A DNA stretch of 64,000 nt from Labyrinthula sp. Ha (Eukaryota > Sar > Bigyra > Labyrinthulida > Labyrinthulaceae): the NCBI GenBank assembly GCA_015227615.1, contig JAALGZ010000025.1:372001-436000 (forward strand), written 5' to 3'. The translations under genes were made by a program, and so were the position numbers. Positions 1-12,425 of the stretch are shown here, in pieces (position 1 is the stretch's first letter; each line of letters begins with the position of its first letter). The notes under the pieces are model-generated. The model made no database searches. It was not told where the DNA came from and was given only the letters and a program-made list of their open reading frames with translations.

Positions 1-3000
1 TGTTACAAATTAACCTCATTGTCTTTTCTTCTACTGGATCTTGAAAAGAACAAAATGATATAGTTTTAAAATTTCTGAACTTTTGCAATGTTTTATTCTG
101 CTTTTTTATTAAAGCTTTAAATGATTTTTCAAAAATTGAAATGTGTAAAACTTCCTTTTTTCCTTCCCACTTGACTTCGTTCTTTCCCGCATTCCATATT
201 TCCACATTAGCTTGCATTGATCAATTCAAAAAAACTGACTGAATTATCCTTAATAACAGTTTGTATACTATTGACAAATGTAATACAATCTTGTTGTGCT
301 TTGAATTTGGTTGATGTTTTACTTCAACTGTTCCTTTGATAAAATTATTTTTGATAATTTATCATTTTATTTGATTATCGATAATATAATTATCAATAAT
401 AGTATTTTAGGAAATTAAATGTAAATTAGTCTTCCGATATTGTTTCCTTATTTTGGAAACAATATAAAAGCTGAACTAACAGCAACTATCATTTAAACAA
501 AATGAAGCACAGATAAAACCTCAATTCGAAATTATAAATCAACTTGACTATACTGAGAACCGTTTCACTCGCATTTTTATTATTTCCGCCACTTCCAGGC
601 AAAATGGCTTTGTACAATGTAATACATAGCCAGCATTGGGTTAATATGAGGTATCACGGCTATTTATAGAGATTAGCACCTGAAGTGAAAAACTTGGTGT
701 CCCTTTTTCTTGGTTGAGCATCTCATTTCTCGATAGTTAATTTCCAAGCAGATAAATGGGCTAGTTCCGCAACATGAGTTGTAACATAGTGCAACTCCAT
801 TGCAGCTTCTTGAGTGGTGAAAGACATAGAATTCACCAAGTTCTTATAAGGTTTTTATACGAAATTGTTTTGCCTATGTATAATGGAGTTAACAGAGCTT
901 CGACATCAGTACAGATAGAGTGCCAATGAAAATAATATTGTTGACTTTATGTAGAAATTAATGCATTGAGGACCTTAATATCTAGTTTTAAGCTAACATA
1001 GCTCATTATCCATATTAAATATTTAATACTTAGAGACAAAATTCCGTTTGAAAGTAACTCGGTAGTAGATATAGCTTCAGTTTCTTGATGAGTTAGTAGT
1101 TAAACAAATATATGTTGTTTAGAGGGCACCTTCCCTTGACTAGAGAAAAGAATGGAATTCAAGCTTGACTATCATTGATTTTAATCTTCCATGCAGATCG
1201 CTTAGCTAACTCCATTTAGCTTTTCAACATTGAGAATCTCAAAAGGCAAGTTATAATATAAGAGGAATCGCAGCATTTCTACAAGCAAAAAGTGCCAAAG
1301 CATGCGATACTAATCTCATATTATATAACCTTGAAACTTTTGAATTCCTTTAAAATTTTATATATGTTTAAAAAGGTGATTAATCTGGACACTTACTGCA
1401 TTATATATTGGCTTGTTTGGAATTAGCAATCCATATATTGTGGTAAGAAATCATTAAGAGTTTGATATCTCGTTAAGCTCCGTGGCAAATCTATCTCTAA
1501 AAATTAAAGTCTATAGCCAAGGTAAATTCAAACCTAGAGATAGCTTTTACAAAGGTTTTTAAAGATAAACAACTGCAAAATTTGGTCGTTAACTAATGGA
1601 ATTTCCTGCTTAATAATTTCAAAGGAGATGTTTAAGAATTAGTAAGGTTTCTTGCTTTGAACAAAGATTGCTCAAAATAGAACTTCTTCTGCTACAGCCC
1701 GAGGAGACTCTGAAGTATTACCAAATTATATTTACCTTCTCCTTGTAAGCTGACATATTTGACTTATTACTTATATACTTATCAGAAGAGTCTGGTATAA
1801 TTCAGTTTATACAAACATTTCTAAATTTCACCTGAATGCTGGATTTTGAAAAGTGATATTTAGCTCATTGGGTTATTGTTGCTGTATAAATTAATATAAA
1901 TATATATAAAAAGAGAGTTATGTCATCATAACTACAGACTGTTATATATTATTCGGATCCTAGTTTTCTTCTTGTGAAACATAAGAGCAATAAAAACCAA
2001 ATATTGTGTTGAGACATTTTCTTTGGAAACTTTGAGATTTCCACTGCGTTTATTGGAACAATAACTATGTGAATTTATCTACTTTATAATAGCAGAATTA
2101 GCAATACAATATATTTTTTGGGATCCTAAACTTAGATACTTCGTATATTATGAAATAATGGGAATAAGTTACTAAAACTGCAATAAGAATACCAGATAAC
2201 TGCTCTAGAACTAAAGACATTAACAGTTTCCATTTATATAGAACACGACCATACCAACAAACAACAGGGTATACTTTTATTTATGTTAAGAAGGATTTGT
2301 AAGGGTATTACTATAGTGAAAGCAATTGGAATTCCAAAAAATTTACTTTACATCTTTCCAAAATACTTGATGTAGAATAGCTGTATGGGATTCTTGGAGT
2401 TAGAATGTATATACTACTAAACTAAATATCTACCTTATCAATTTTGGTTAGAAGAGCTAAAATAAAGCTTTGATGGGAAGTCATAGAAAAAGTCAGCGTA
2501 GCTATGTCACCAAAAGTAAATAAAAGTAGTTTTTCACATTCATATCAATGCTCATGTAGTAAAACAATTTGTATTTTGCATAATATTGTATCTGAGATAA
2601 ACTCTGTCCATCTACCCCAAAATTGTAACCAAATGTTCTTATCTTTTTTAACCTAGTAAGCGATAACACAAATAAAGTGCGTGGGATGGACGCAGTAACA
2701 TTGCTTATTAAATTTTATTGCATTAAATTATCTCTGTTTGCTAATAAACAGACACTTGGGTTAGAGAGTCAAAGTTCTTTCCTTCATATTTTCCTTTCTG
2801 CTATCACAAAATAGTTATGAGCCTTATAACTCTTTTTGAAGTGTTTCAGAAGTATAAGAACTGTTAAATATATATGGTTGATGGATGGAAGCTGGATCTG
2901 TGAGGTAAAGTGTAGAATATTACAAACATCCAGGGTTCAGAGTTAATACTCATATTCTTCATACAGTGGATTCGCTAGGTTTTGTTTACGACAAAAAATA

Positions 3001-3660
3001 CAACATTAATTATACATTTATTTTCAATATTGTCCTTAAAACATTGTTTCTTATGGAGAAGGTTTTGAGATTATCTCAAATCAACTTCGTAATCTTTCTT
3101 GTAATGGATTTGTTCTCACTAGAGAAAATACTGCTTCGTAATTGGTAATACCCGTTTATAATATTGCTTTGGGATTTTTTTGCTGATCTCCCACAGATTC
3201 GTATGGGTAAGCTTTCGCTTCAATCTGTTCCAATTTAACATCGTTTTCTGTTACAAGTTTTTTTTATATTCCGTGACAAATTAAAGCTTCAAGACATAAT
3301 TTTGGCTACATCGTTGCCTTAATATTCTCTTTCTGCATGGTTTAAGAGGTTTTGTTGATATTAGCAGTTTCTTTCAAACAGCCTAGTGAATCAAATTTTT
3401 GTCTGTTTCAATATTGTATCCATACATTAGCTTAGTATTTCATAATTCAGATTAGAATTTAACTTACTGATAGTTTTTGAATAGGAAATACCCGATTTAC
3501 TTCTTATTCATTAATTCTGATCATTCTAAAATCATTTTAGCTGATTATTGATAACCCAGTAGCGATCAATGATAATTTGGGTCGCATAGTCTGTGGCTAA
3601 GCCGTCAAAGAAATCTACATTTGATGTTGCCATCTCATGAATTTCTCCTAATAACAGGGC
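1..3660. other. Gene-poor intergenic DNA
   Basis: I see no coding region, RNA gene or clear mobile element here. The sequence is AT-rich with stop codons scattered in all frames. The one open stretch of about 60 codons near 2966 does not begin with ATG and has no recognisable motif. Confidence 0.5.
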
Positions 3661-3669
3661 ATATGGCTT

Positions 3670-3802
3670 GGGTTTCTTAGCAGTAGAACCCTATCTTGGC
3701 ACAACAATTGTTTCATTAAATCTGCAGCGCGGTAATACAGTAATACGGATCTTACCACTATATAGCGGCACTGTCGCGGTAGGATGTTTCGCTAAGAAAC
3801 CC
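3670..3802. repeat. Imperfect inverted repeat in a GC-richer patch
   Basis: GGGTTTCTTAGC at 3670-3681 has its exact reverse complement GCTAAGAAACCC at 3791-3802. The similarity continues imperfectly beyond 12 bp on the inner side (AGAACCCTA against TAGGATGTTTC). The surrounding 3540-3920 is visibly less AT-rich than its flanks. It could be the arms of a small non-autonomous element or a retroelement fragment. No flanking target duplication was recognised and no coding capacity is seen. Confidence 0.45.
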
Positions 3803-3930
3803 TACCTATAAACCTGCTTCATTCTTTTCCCGGGTTATTTTCGGCCATATAGTCTTTTCATATGGATTTTCGTGCGATGCATAAATAAACTGCATGATGT
3901 TGGGTCTTTTGGCACAAGGTCATGTGGCCC

Positions 3931-6900
3931 GATTTATTATTGAGAATCAATTTATAGTCAGAATAAGATCAGAATCATTTGTTGCAAATCAAAGTTCAAA
4001 TTCTCTTATTGATAATCAGAATCAGGATGATTGTAAAATAATTATTGATATTTCCTATAAAATCCGACCCCATTTATGGATAATTTGTCACAAAAAGTTG
4101 GATGGTTTTTTTCCTGTTGATAGCAACTAATGTTACCACCAATTTTAATTGTGGAACAATAATTACTTTTTTCTGAGAGTCAATTAAAAACCTCGATACA
4201 AATCAAGATTCTTATTTCGGTATTGATAAATAGTAGTAATAGAAGTATTAAATATTTATTGATAGTACTTATCATGTCCCACCTCTGATTATTATATGTT
4301 ATGCCAATGAAAGAATATACAGTGCAGAGCTTGAAAAACCAAAAGAATTTTGCAACTGTCTATATTCCAGATGCCTTTTTTCCATTTAATTTCATACATA
4401 TAGTATTTAGATTTAGAGCAAATTTTGACATTAGCTTGATTTAGGTGGGGAACTCATTGTATCAATGTCAGTAGAAATTAATGCCCTACGTAATTTATAT
4501 CACTTAAATAAAATTCGTTCGTAACTCATTGGTGTGATACTCAAAATTTATAAAAAAAAGTAGATATAAATTCGAGCAACGAATTAGGTTCTGATATTTC
4601 ATGCGCCTTTTGCAATGAGTCATAGAAATAAAAATCATAATGTAAATTCTCCAGAAGATATATAACAACTATATATTAAATATAAATTCTTTGATATGAT
4701 TATATTCTCTATAATTGTTAAAATTTTTGCAGATCCAGTAGCAGAAACTTAATTTCAATAACTAACGGATTTCTCTGGAATATTGCTAAGGTATTAAAAT
4801 TCCCCTAAGCTTCTGTCTCAGTTATGTATCTCAAGAGTCTATGGTTCCATATTCATATTTAATATAGAAGCGATTTTCTAAGCCGAGGCTATCTAGATTG
4901 GTATGTTTTAGTTGATATAGAGAGGTCCCGAATAAGCTTAATAGCTGTGAATAACATACAGGTTATCTTTCCTTCTTAGATTGGTTGAGTATAAGATTTC
5001 ACAAAATCTATCTTCAACTACCAAGTGAGAGTAGTGTGATTTCCAGTCAGAATCTTAAGCTATAATATCCGAGTTACTGTTAGAAATTCAAAATTTAGAT
5101 CGTAATATTATAGTTTCTTTTCGTCCTTTTATATTGATAATTACTGCATGAAAACTGAAAATTTTGTATTCCTGCACTGCACTGAGTTATCCTTCAAACC
5201 AAACTTTTTGGGAGCAATTTGCATCCAAAATATCCAATTTCTCTTCTAATATATTTTCACTATGTTACTCTTTATTAGAGAAATATTATGGGAAAAGATC
5301 AGATTCCACAATACTTGTAGAAGAGTTAATAATGTGTAAGAATTATTTCGTAGATAAAAATATCCTAAAAGCCATGTTTTATTATTGTATCTATTTGATA
5401 CTAAGATTTCAGTAACATATTCTCTGGTTTGAGCTAAAATCGAAGGGCAATTATAATTTATTAATTCCAGATACTTTATTGGGTGTCTCAACTATATTGC
5501 TTACGAATTTAGTCTATTTTTGGTCAAAATAGTAGTGAAATAAGTCAAGATACTTTAAAAGTAGTAGGTCGTTCCTTAACTCCATGTTTTTGATCAATAT
5601 ATCCCTGTTTTTTATTTTAGAAAGACGCATATAGAAATTTTCTGACGGTTTTTACCTTATGTTGTTTAGATTTTAAATTTCTTTTCAGTGCCCCATGAAT
5701 TTTGTTTCTATCGTTACTTTATCTTCGGTAGACCAGAATACTATAACTCCATTAGTGATATTAAGATGATTTAATTGATAAGGAATCTATGCACCGTCCT
5801 ATGTTCTTATTCCAGCTTTAAACGCGTAGTTGCAGGTTATCAATTTTAAGCTGTTTCCATCCCCATCTCCTTAGAATTAATATTCACAAGTTTTTTCTTT
5901 AGATTTGAATTGTCAAAACCCTTCAGCAACACGAAAGAACCTATATTGAAGATTGATTCCGAATTCCAATTTAATTCTCGAGGATCTCATTTTTGGATCG
6001 CGACATACGTATTATTGTTTTATAGGACTTCATCTAGATAAAATCCAGAGGTACAATAATTTATCGTTAGTAAGTAGGACAGCTTTAATAATCATGTTTC
6101 CAGCACTCAGATATCATCGACTAATTCTTGGGGAAGGTACTGGTTCTTGGTTCATTTTGGCGTTGAGACCCACATGAACTCATTAATTCAGTCGGAAAGT
6201 TTTTCTTAACTTCGAATCGCGCCTCAGTAGAGACTCAATGTACACTCTAGGTATATCTTCTAGTCCTTCTACACGAAATCTCTACAAATATTTCCAATTT
6301 TTTTGGAAATAATAATAGCCTATTTCTAAGTTATTGAAAAGAGTTTCTAATAAAATGTATTACTAGGGTTTGCAGATGATATTTTATATGCAATTCTTCA
6401 ACCCCTTTAACTAGTTTTGCTTACAAACTAACTCAAATAATACGGATCTTAATATACTCGAATCATCTGTACGTTAGCTTAAGATTTCACATAAATTAGT
6501 CCAGATCTTATTTAAGGGTGTTTCACAATTGTTTGAATTTTCGCAACGTTAGTGTGATAACTCTATTATGAAGTTAATTATTAAGCCCTATTCCAGTTAA
6601 AACAGGAAATTGACTTTAAGAAAAACTGCCGCTATGTACTCTAATTGAGATATGCAGTAGTGCCCTGAGAAGCCTAAGTGAAGAATAATGTTTATTAGTA
6701 TTGTTAGCTTCGAAATGAGTGTAGCCTCCGGCCATTACTACATGTCCATCTTAAAGTTCTTAGTTTTATCTGATTATTCTCAATTGAATTCTTGACCCAT
6801 CTTCAATTCTGTATTAGAAATATGTTAACTAAAGATATTGTATATTAAGGTTAAATCATAACAAAATTACAAATATCTCGCCAGTTTGATAATCATCAGA

Positions 6901-9541
6901 AATGGAGGCTATGTAGCGGAGGGCAATATATTACCTAAGGAGTTTTCAGCACGTATTCAAGGCAGTAATGTGCAAAGGTAAATAATTGAGAATGATGAAT
7001 ATTTCGAAGACATAAACTTTATCTCACCATGAGAAAAGGAAATAGAAAACTTGACAATAGAATTTGGATAATACCTAAATAGATGAAATGTCTAATTTGT
7101 GACTGCAGATTTATTGATCCGCTAAGTGGCTAAAATCTGCATACTGATTTTTGTGTGTCTATAGAAGCATAGGAGTTATGTGCTTTTAGATTGATACAAT
7201 CAATTGTATTGCTTATATAAACGAAGTCAAGCTGAGATTTACTTGTTGAATTTGTTACATTATCGGTAATGTGTAGTATATAGGTTTGAGCGTGGAGAAT
7301 CTTAAAATGAATGACAAAACTAGGAACCATTGATCAGTTTTAAGACTTGTATATTTTCAAGAAAGATGGGGTAATGAATAACAAAGAAAAAAAAATACCA
7401 ATATGCTTGGTTTTTTAAAAGAAAACTAAAACATTATGAAGCATTAGTAAACATTCTCATTGATATTTTCCATATGTTTATTAGAGAGAACAAAATTCCA
7501 AGTTGTTAAATAGTTCCTTAAACTATCTTATTCCTACTACTAAGACATCCTAATATATTTATGCGTATTGAAATATGGTACTATTTAATAATGAGGTTTT
7601 CAGAAAGCTTAAACTGGACTATATTAGGTTAAATATCTGCTGTCAAATGTCAATAAAAGCCGCTTAGTTTATCAATCTGATTTTGTCAGTGCTGACTCAA
7701 CTAGCAAGTTGTATCAGTGAAATACATCTACTCTAAATCAAAATTTAAAATTTTGAAATTTTATTATAAGTAGCTATGAATATTCTTTTATATTTGTTTG
7801 GGGTGTTGAGTCAAGTATTATTTTTATTGGTGGTATTATTAGACGAAGCGGAAAACAAATGCCCACGGAGGTGCAATAAGCACTGTTCCAGTAGAATCAC
7901 CCACATAACCCCTCATTTTGCGTATATCTTTGTATATGTACCTATTAACTCATTTGGGCACGTCAAAATGAACCATTTTTTTTTAATTTCGGTGAAAAAT
8001 CAATGGAAACTTCGTGTCCAAACATCACAAAGGACAGGTAGTTTTTTATAAGAAATGGTTATACGAGAAAAATATCCCAATATATTGAAAGACTGCGCGC
8101 TTCAATATTTTAGGAGCTGGGTTCAAACATGTTGTGTCACTTATAGCTCCTTCTTGAGTTCCACTAAACTTACAAGCATTGTTGGCAAGCCAATACCTTC
8201 AAATGGATTACCTTAGACTAATAAAACAATATATAGAAGTAGAGAAATATGGGAACCAAGTACATGTTTCAAACATAAAGATAATGGCCATTGTGCCCAT
8301 TTCCAGCTTTTGGCAAAGAAAGCATCAACCAGAAATCCATTAATGTAACCAATTGATTTCTACCCAAAATTATGTGCGTTATGCACAAGATTCATTTTGG
8401 GCAATTTTGAGAAACCAACAAAACAAGCAAAGGGCAAAAGATAAAAAGGTAAATATTTTTTTATTTTTGACAGTGGTTCAAATCGATTGCCAATGAAGAA
8501 ACAAAAATTCTAGTGGTTTACCTTGCTGAAAACCTGCTGTTGATAAACGTTGTGGTTTCTCCGAGGCATATTTCCAGGAGACGTGATGTCAAACTCTTAT
8601 CCACATTAATTGACCCGTGACAACTATTATATATTGACTGATCTCTTTTTTCAGCAGATGAAGACTCCAGATAGGGACAACTGAAAACCTGAAGACCAAA
8701 TTCTGGAAATCAATAGGAATCTCTCTGATGCTAATTTTATAATCTGGTGACTGGTGGAATGATGTAAAAATCCAAATCTACTGAGCTAATAAATGATCAC
8801 TTGCTTTGTTTTAAAGTATTGGTTGAGCTTTGAAGAACGATTTTGTCATAGTTACACTGACCACAGCTTCTTTTGATATGAAGAATATGAGAAATCAGCT
8901 ACTCTGAGATAGTTTAGTCTCTATTTAAGTGAAGAGAAAAAACACATTCACATTCTGATCAACTATTTTATATAAGGGAAGATGAGCATTTTAACATCTT
9001 TCGGGTCTGATCCACATGAAAGAAAGAAGAACAATCCAACTCTGACCTTTCAATTTATGGTTCATTTTCATATTTTTGACGCTTTCTGAGAAAAAGAAGA
9101 TCGAACCAAAAACCAAACTTATGCAGCCAGACAACTGCAAGAACAAGTTCCACAAGTATTGTGTTTAAAACCCACTTTGCTTACTAGAGTTGTTCTACAT
9201 TTTAAACCATCTCTGACCAAAGTTTCATTGAAATTTTGGTACATTTGGTTATATAGTTTTCAAGTGGTATTTTATTTGTCATGAACAAATGTGTTTGTGG
9301 TTTAGCTATACCAAAGAAATCTGGATGGTTTGCCTCCTATGGGCTTACCCTGGTCTGTAGGGCTTCATTTAATTTCCGCAAAATTGTTTTACTTGGTATG
9401 GATTATAAATTGATATTTCTGACACCTCTTGTTTGAAACGTTTCTGCGTTTATGAACGTATATCTTGGATATGAACCGAGTTTTTATTTCTTGTTGAACC
9501 ACTGTCCTTTTTTCTTTCTTTTAAGCTTATTTATTTTTTAG
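3931..9541. other. Gene-poor intergenic DNA upstream of uS3
   Basis: No convincing gene is seen. Open frames at 3894-4130, 5164-5415, 5953-6177 and 7776-8051 are short, low in complexity and match nothing I recognise. The last 60 bases before 9542 are strongly pyrimidine-rich and end TTTTTTAG. That is a good 3' splice site, so an untranslated or very short coding first exon of uS3 may lie upstream in this interval. Confidence 0.4.
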
Positions 9542-10658
9542 ATGTTAAAAGGAATTAGTAAGAAGAGAAAGTTCGTAGCTGATGGAGTATTCTACGCTGA
9601 ACTGAATGAGGTAAATCCTTTTCCTTTCCACTGATTATTTCCAAAAAAAACACGCCGTTTACCCCTCTGATATTTGATGAGCTTTTTTATATGAGGATCT
9701 TGAGGTATCGGCATCTCTGCTCTGTGCTGCATTGTTGTTTCACAGTGTATCGGTGCCAAGAACGTCAAACTTAACTTAGCAGATCTTTTTTGTTTTTCTG
9801 TTTTGACTGGTTTAATATTTTCTTATTGTCTAGTTTTTTACTCGTGAACTTGCTCAAGAAGGTTATTCTGGAGTTGAAGTTAGACAAACACCAGCTAGAT
9901 TAGAAATTATCATCAGAGCTACTAGAACACAAGATGTTCTTGGACAAAAAGGAAGACGTATTCAAGAGCTTACCTCCGTTGTTCAAAAGAGATTTGGATT
10001 TGACTCAGACAAACTTATGTTATTTGCTGAGAAGGTTCAAGAAAGAGGATTAAGTGCACAAGCACAAGCAGAAAGTTTGAAGTACAAACTTACTGGAGGT
10101 CTTGCAGTAAGAAGAGCATGTTATGGAGTTATGAGGTATATTCCTTTCTGTGTTCAAAGTGACGATGTAAGCATAGCTCATCTGAGATTATGAAGAAATA
10201 GCGTTTTTAGTCTTTCGCTCCTATCTGATTGTTTTTTATTGTTTAGATATGTAATGGAAAACGGAGCAAAAGGATGCGAAGTTATTGTATCTGGAAAATT
10301 ACGTGCTCAAAGAGCTAAAGCTATGAAGTTTCGTGATGGATACATGATTAAATCCGGACAAGCAGCTCAAGAATATGTTACTAAGGCTGTAAGACACATT
10401 TTAATGAGACAAGGGGTACTTGGTATCAAAGTTGCGATTATGCTTCCACAAGATCCATCTGGAAAGAGAGGTCCTAAGAAATTACTAAGTGATCACGTTG
10501 AGATTAAAGAACCAAAGGAACCTCCTGTGCCAAGAAACCTCAGAAAAGAAAGAGAAGAAGCAGCTAGACGTCAACAGGAAAAGCAGATGGAGCAAATGGG
10601 AGGACCACCAGACCAAGGTTATGGCATTCCAGCAAACCCACCACCTCCTCAGATGTAG
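9542..10658 (+). CDS. RPS3: Small ribosomal subunit protein uS3 (S3e), three exons
   Basis: Component of the 40S subunit at the mRNA entry channel. Exons are 9542-9610, 9834-10135 and 10247-10658, giving 260 residues and a TAG stop. The introns (223 nt, phase 0; 111 nt, phase 2) are GT...AG. Hallmarks include [11 protein letters not shown] at residues 5-15, the type-2 KH domain with its GQKG loop at 60-63, [18 protein letters not shown] ending at the second intron, [19 protein letters not shown], and the C-terminal domain with GVLGIKV and PSGKRGPKK. The tail (about 35 residues) is Gln/Glu-rich and then Pro-rich. The ATG directly follows an acceptor-like TTTTTTAG, so an upstream exon (5' UTR or a few codons) cannot be excluded; starting at this ATG gives the usual family N-terminus. 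Both introns are far longer than the 26-32 nt introns of the neighbouring ROCO and peptidase genes. Confidence 0.97.
10156..10231 (+). ncRNA. Possible C/D-box snoRNA in uS3 intron 2
   Basis: Ribosomal protein introns often host box C/D snoRNAs. This intron holds GTGACGA at 10159-10165 (one mismatch to the C box RTGATGA) and CTGA at 10225-10228 as a D box. An internal TCTGA and TATGAAG lie between them as possible D'/C' boxes, and there is a 3-bp CAA/TTG closing stem. The size (about 75 nt) fits. The boxes are imperfect and no rRNA guide sequence could be tested, so this is only a candidate. Confidence 0.2.
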
Positions 10659-10954
10659 AGGATTAACTCCTAATATTTGCCTTTCGCTTTATATTCTTTG
10701 AGAACCTTTTCAACTTTATTCTTCAAAAGATATTATATCTTAAAATAAAGTATGCTGACCAACATGATTAGTATAAGATATTACCCAAAATATCAGCAAG
10801 GTGAAAATACAATTGTTCCCATTTTTAAGCCGAAATAGTGTTCCAAAACTAAAATGAATCCATCTTAGAAAAGGTTCTATAGTACAGAAAACGCCTTAAC
10901 TGGGCATAAACAGAAGCTGGAACAAACTTTTACTCTACATTTACATTCTCCCAA

Positions 10955-11176
10955 ATGGAATATGGAGGGGAACGTGCGGAGTTGGCTGTAGTTAAACCAC
11001 AGAGATTAGGTGCTCCAAGAAGGAAAAGACAAATACCAAGGGCAGAACCTTTGAGGGAATACGATGTAGCAGATGACCCATATATAAAGGTATTAGGTAC
11101 AATTTTTGCTTCTGTGCTTTCCATCTCTATTTTTCTTGTAATATGGCATTTTACTGGAGTTTTGTACATGTTTTGA
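10955..11176 (+). CDS. Small tail-anchored membrane protein, function unknown
   Basis: A 73-residue ORF begins at ATG 10955 about 300 bp after uS3. The N-terminal half is charged and strongly basic (RLGAPRRKRQIPR), followed by REYDVADDPYIKV. One hydrophobic segment of about 21-23 residues (about 47-69) ends almost at the C-terminus. This is the layout of a single-span tail-anchored protein with a cytosolic N-terminus. Sec61-beta was considered because of size and topology, but its conserved motifs are absent. The opposite strand is also open (10930-11181) but starts without a natural context. I infer that this is a real gene from its compact composition, which differs from the surrounding intergenic DNA, and from its close fit between uS3 and the convergent transferase gene. 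I do not recognise the family. Confidence 0.6.
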   Translation: MEYGGERAELAVVKPQRLGAPRRKRQIPRAEPLREYDVADDPYIKVLGTIFASVLSISIFLVIWHFTGVLYMF

Positions 11177-11409
11177 AACAAGTTGCTGCTCTTTCAATAT
11201 AGTTTCTTTCAAATTTTATATTATGTTTTATCTTATCACGAAGTTTGATCAGAAGGATTTTTATGTTATCTTGTTTTCAGATTAAAAAAATCAACACTGT
11301 GGGAACAGAAGTGTTTTCTTGCTAATAATTCAAACGATGACAATATTCTCTCTTATTGAACATGTTCTTTTTGGAAACCTTTTCCTTGTTATTCAGTTAA
11401 CAAAAACTG

Positions 11410-12051
11410 CTACTTATAAATTTCCGGAAACTTTGCTTTGTATGCTTTAACTCCTTCATGCTCATCCACAGCTTCAATACATTTCTTCAGTAAAGGATAT
11501 TTTGCAAGCTGCGTTTCCCTATCTGGAAAATAATCAATAACTCCACCTGTCAACCATCCAACAAATTTCCACACAAAAATATCTCCCACAGTTAGTTTAT
11601 CCCCAAACATGAATTTCCCATTCTTTCCAGTAGATTCAAAAACTTTGTTTAACTCATCGTACATCTTATACAACCCATCAGCAACAAATTCTTCTCTTAC
11701 TTTCTTCTTCTCCTCCTCGTCCTTAGGCCTCATCAACTTCGAGAGTACCTGGGAATGCTCTTCAGCAATATGAATCAGTTCGTCAGTCTTTGCAATATCA
11801 AACTCATCTTCTGGAACTAGTTTCGAAAGCCTCGCAACATATTTTGTAATTACACTTCCTTGCGTCAACCATTTACCATCTACTTCCAAAATTGGCAGGT
11901 ATCCAAAAGGAGTTGTAGGCTTTAACTCTGGCCAGTTCTCTCGTTTTATTCGAATATCTTCAAATTCGATACCTCCTAGGTTAAGACAGATACGCGGAAC
12001 CTCTGCTTTCCAGAAAGGAAAGTCGAAATAAGTCAACGAGATCTTCGGCAT
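11410..12051 (-). CDS. Sigma-like glutathione S-transferase (GST1)
   Basis: Cytosolic GST of 213 residues in a single exon. The N-terminal thioredoxin-fold domain (about 1-78) has the catalytic Tyr at position 8 (SLTYFD) and the FWKAEVPRI stretch at the usual RAE.iR position. It also has PFGYLPILEVDG with the cis-Pro at 53, and TQGSVITKYVA at the glutathione-binding SxAIxRYLA site. The all-helical C-terminal domain contains KFMFGDKLTVGDIFVW, the usual 'GxxLTxAD' hydrophobic staple with Gly for Ala. The expected role is conjugation of glutathione to electrophiles or prostaglandin-isomerase-type chemistry; substrates cannot be read from sequence. It converges with the small membrane protein gene (233 bp between stops). 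A close paralogue lies at 23770-24414 and shares its upstream promoter block. Confidence 0.95.
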   Translation of the reverse strand: MPKISLTYFDFPFWKAEVPRICLNLGGIEFEDIRIKRENWPELKPTTPFGYLPILEVDGKWLTQGSVITKYVARLSKLVPEDEFDIAKTDELIHIAEEHSQVLSKLMRPKDEEEKKKVREEFVADGLYKMYDELNKVFESTGKNGKFMFGDKLTVGDIFVWKFVGWLTGGVIDYFPDRETQLAKYPLLKKCIEAVDEHEGVKAYKAKFPEIYK

Positions 12052-12082
12052 TTTATCTTTTTCTTATGGTTTTGATTTTTAA

Positions 12083-12121
12083 CGGATATTTTTGGCAATA
12101 CTTCTTACCAAAAAACTCCGA
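12083..12121 (-). promoter_or_regulatory. Conserved upstream block of GST1
   Basis: CGGATATTT (12083-12091) and AAAACTCCGA (12112-12121), given in plus-strand spelling, lie 32 and 61 bp upstream of the GST1 start codon. The same two words occur at nearly the same spacing upstream of the paralogue at 23770-24414, in flanks that are otherwise diverged. They are therefore candidate core-promoter or transcription-start elements. Confidence 0.5.
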
Positions 12122-12270
12122 ATCCAGAAAAAAAAATATGGCCATTTGGCCAAATAATATTTAAACAAAAAGAAAAGAGAAAAAAATAGATATTATTTAT
12201 ATTCCAGAAACAATTTTAGAATAATACTTATATGAAATAGCTCCAATAAAAAATATAAAAGTTCAATTAG

Positions 12271-12345
12271 TCATTCTTTCTGCTTCAGTATGTGGACACC
12301 TTCACACACGTTGATGCTGCTTTGGCTGTATAACCTGTTTTTGGA
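12271..12345. repeat. Dispersed repeat, copy 1
   Basis: About 75 bp centred on TTCAGTATGTGGACACC resembles 20445-20520, centred on TTCAGTAAGTGGACACG, at roughly 75 percent by eye (CAC..ACGTTGATG against CATACATTGACG, then TGT.TAACCTGT against TGTGTAGCCTGT). Neither copy lies in a recognised gene. This is probably a transposable-element fragment. Confidence 0.5.
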
Positions 12346-12425
12346 GGTTCTTAATGGCACGAAGGTTGTGAATTGATCAATTGATCGATGAAGAAGATTA
12401 GTTTATCATTTGGGAAGAGTTAGCT

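Noticed and set aside
3722-3760. GCGCGGTAATAC resembling the SSU rRNA 530 loop
   Set aside because: Only about ten bases match and the flanks do not follow rRNA sequence. Treated as coincidence.
10955-11176. Sec61 beta identity for the small tail-anchored ORF
   Set aside because: Size and topology fit, but the conserved Sec61 beta residues before the membrane span are missing.
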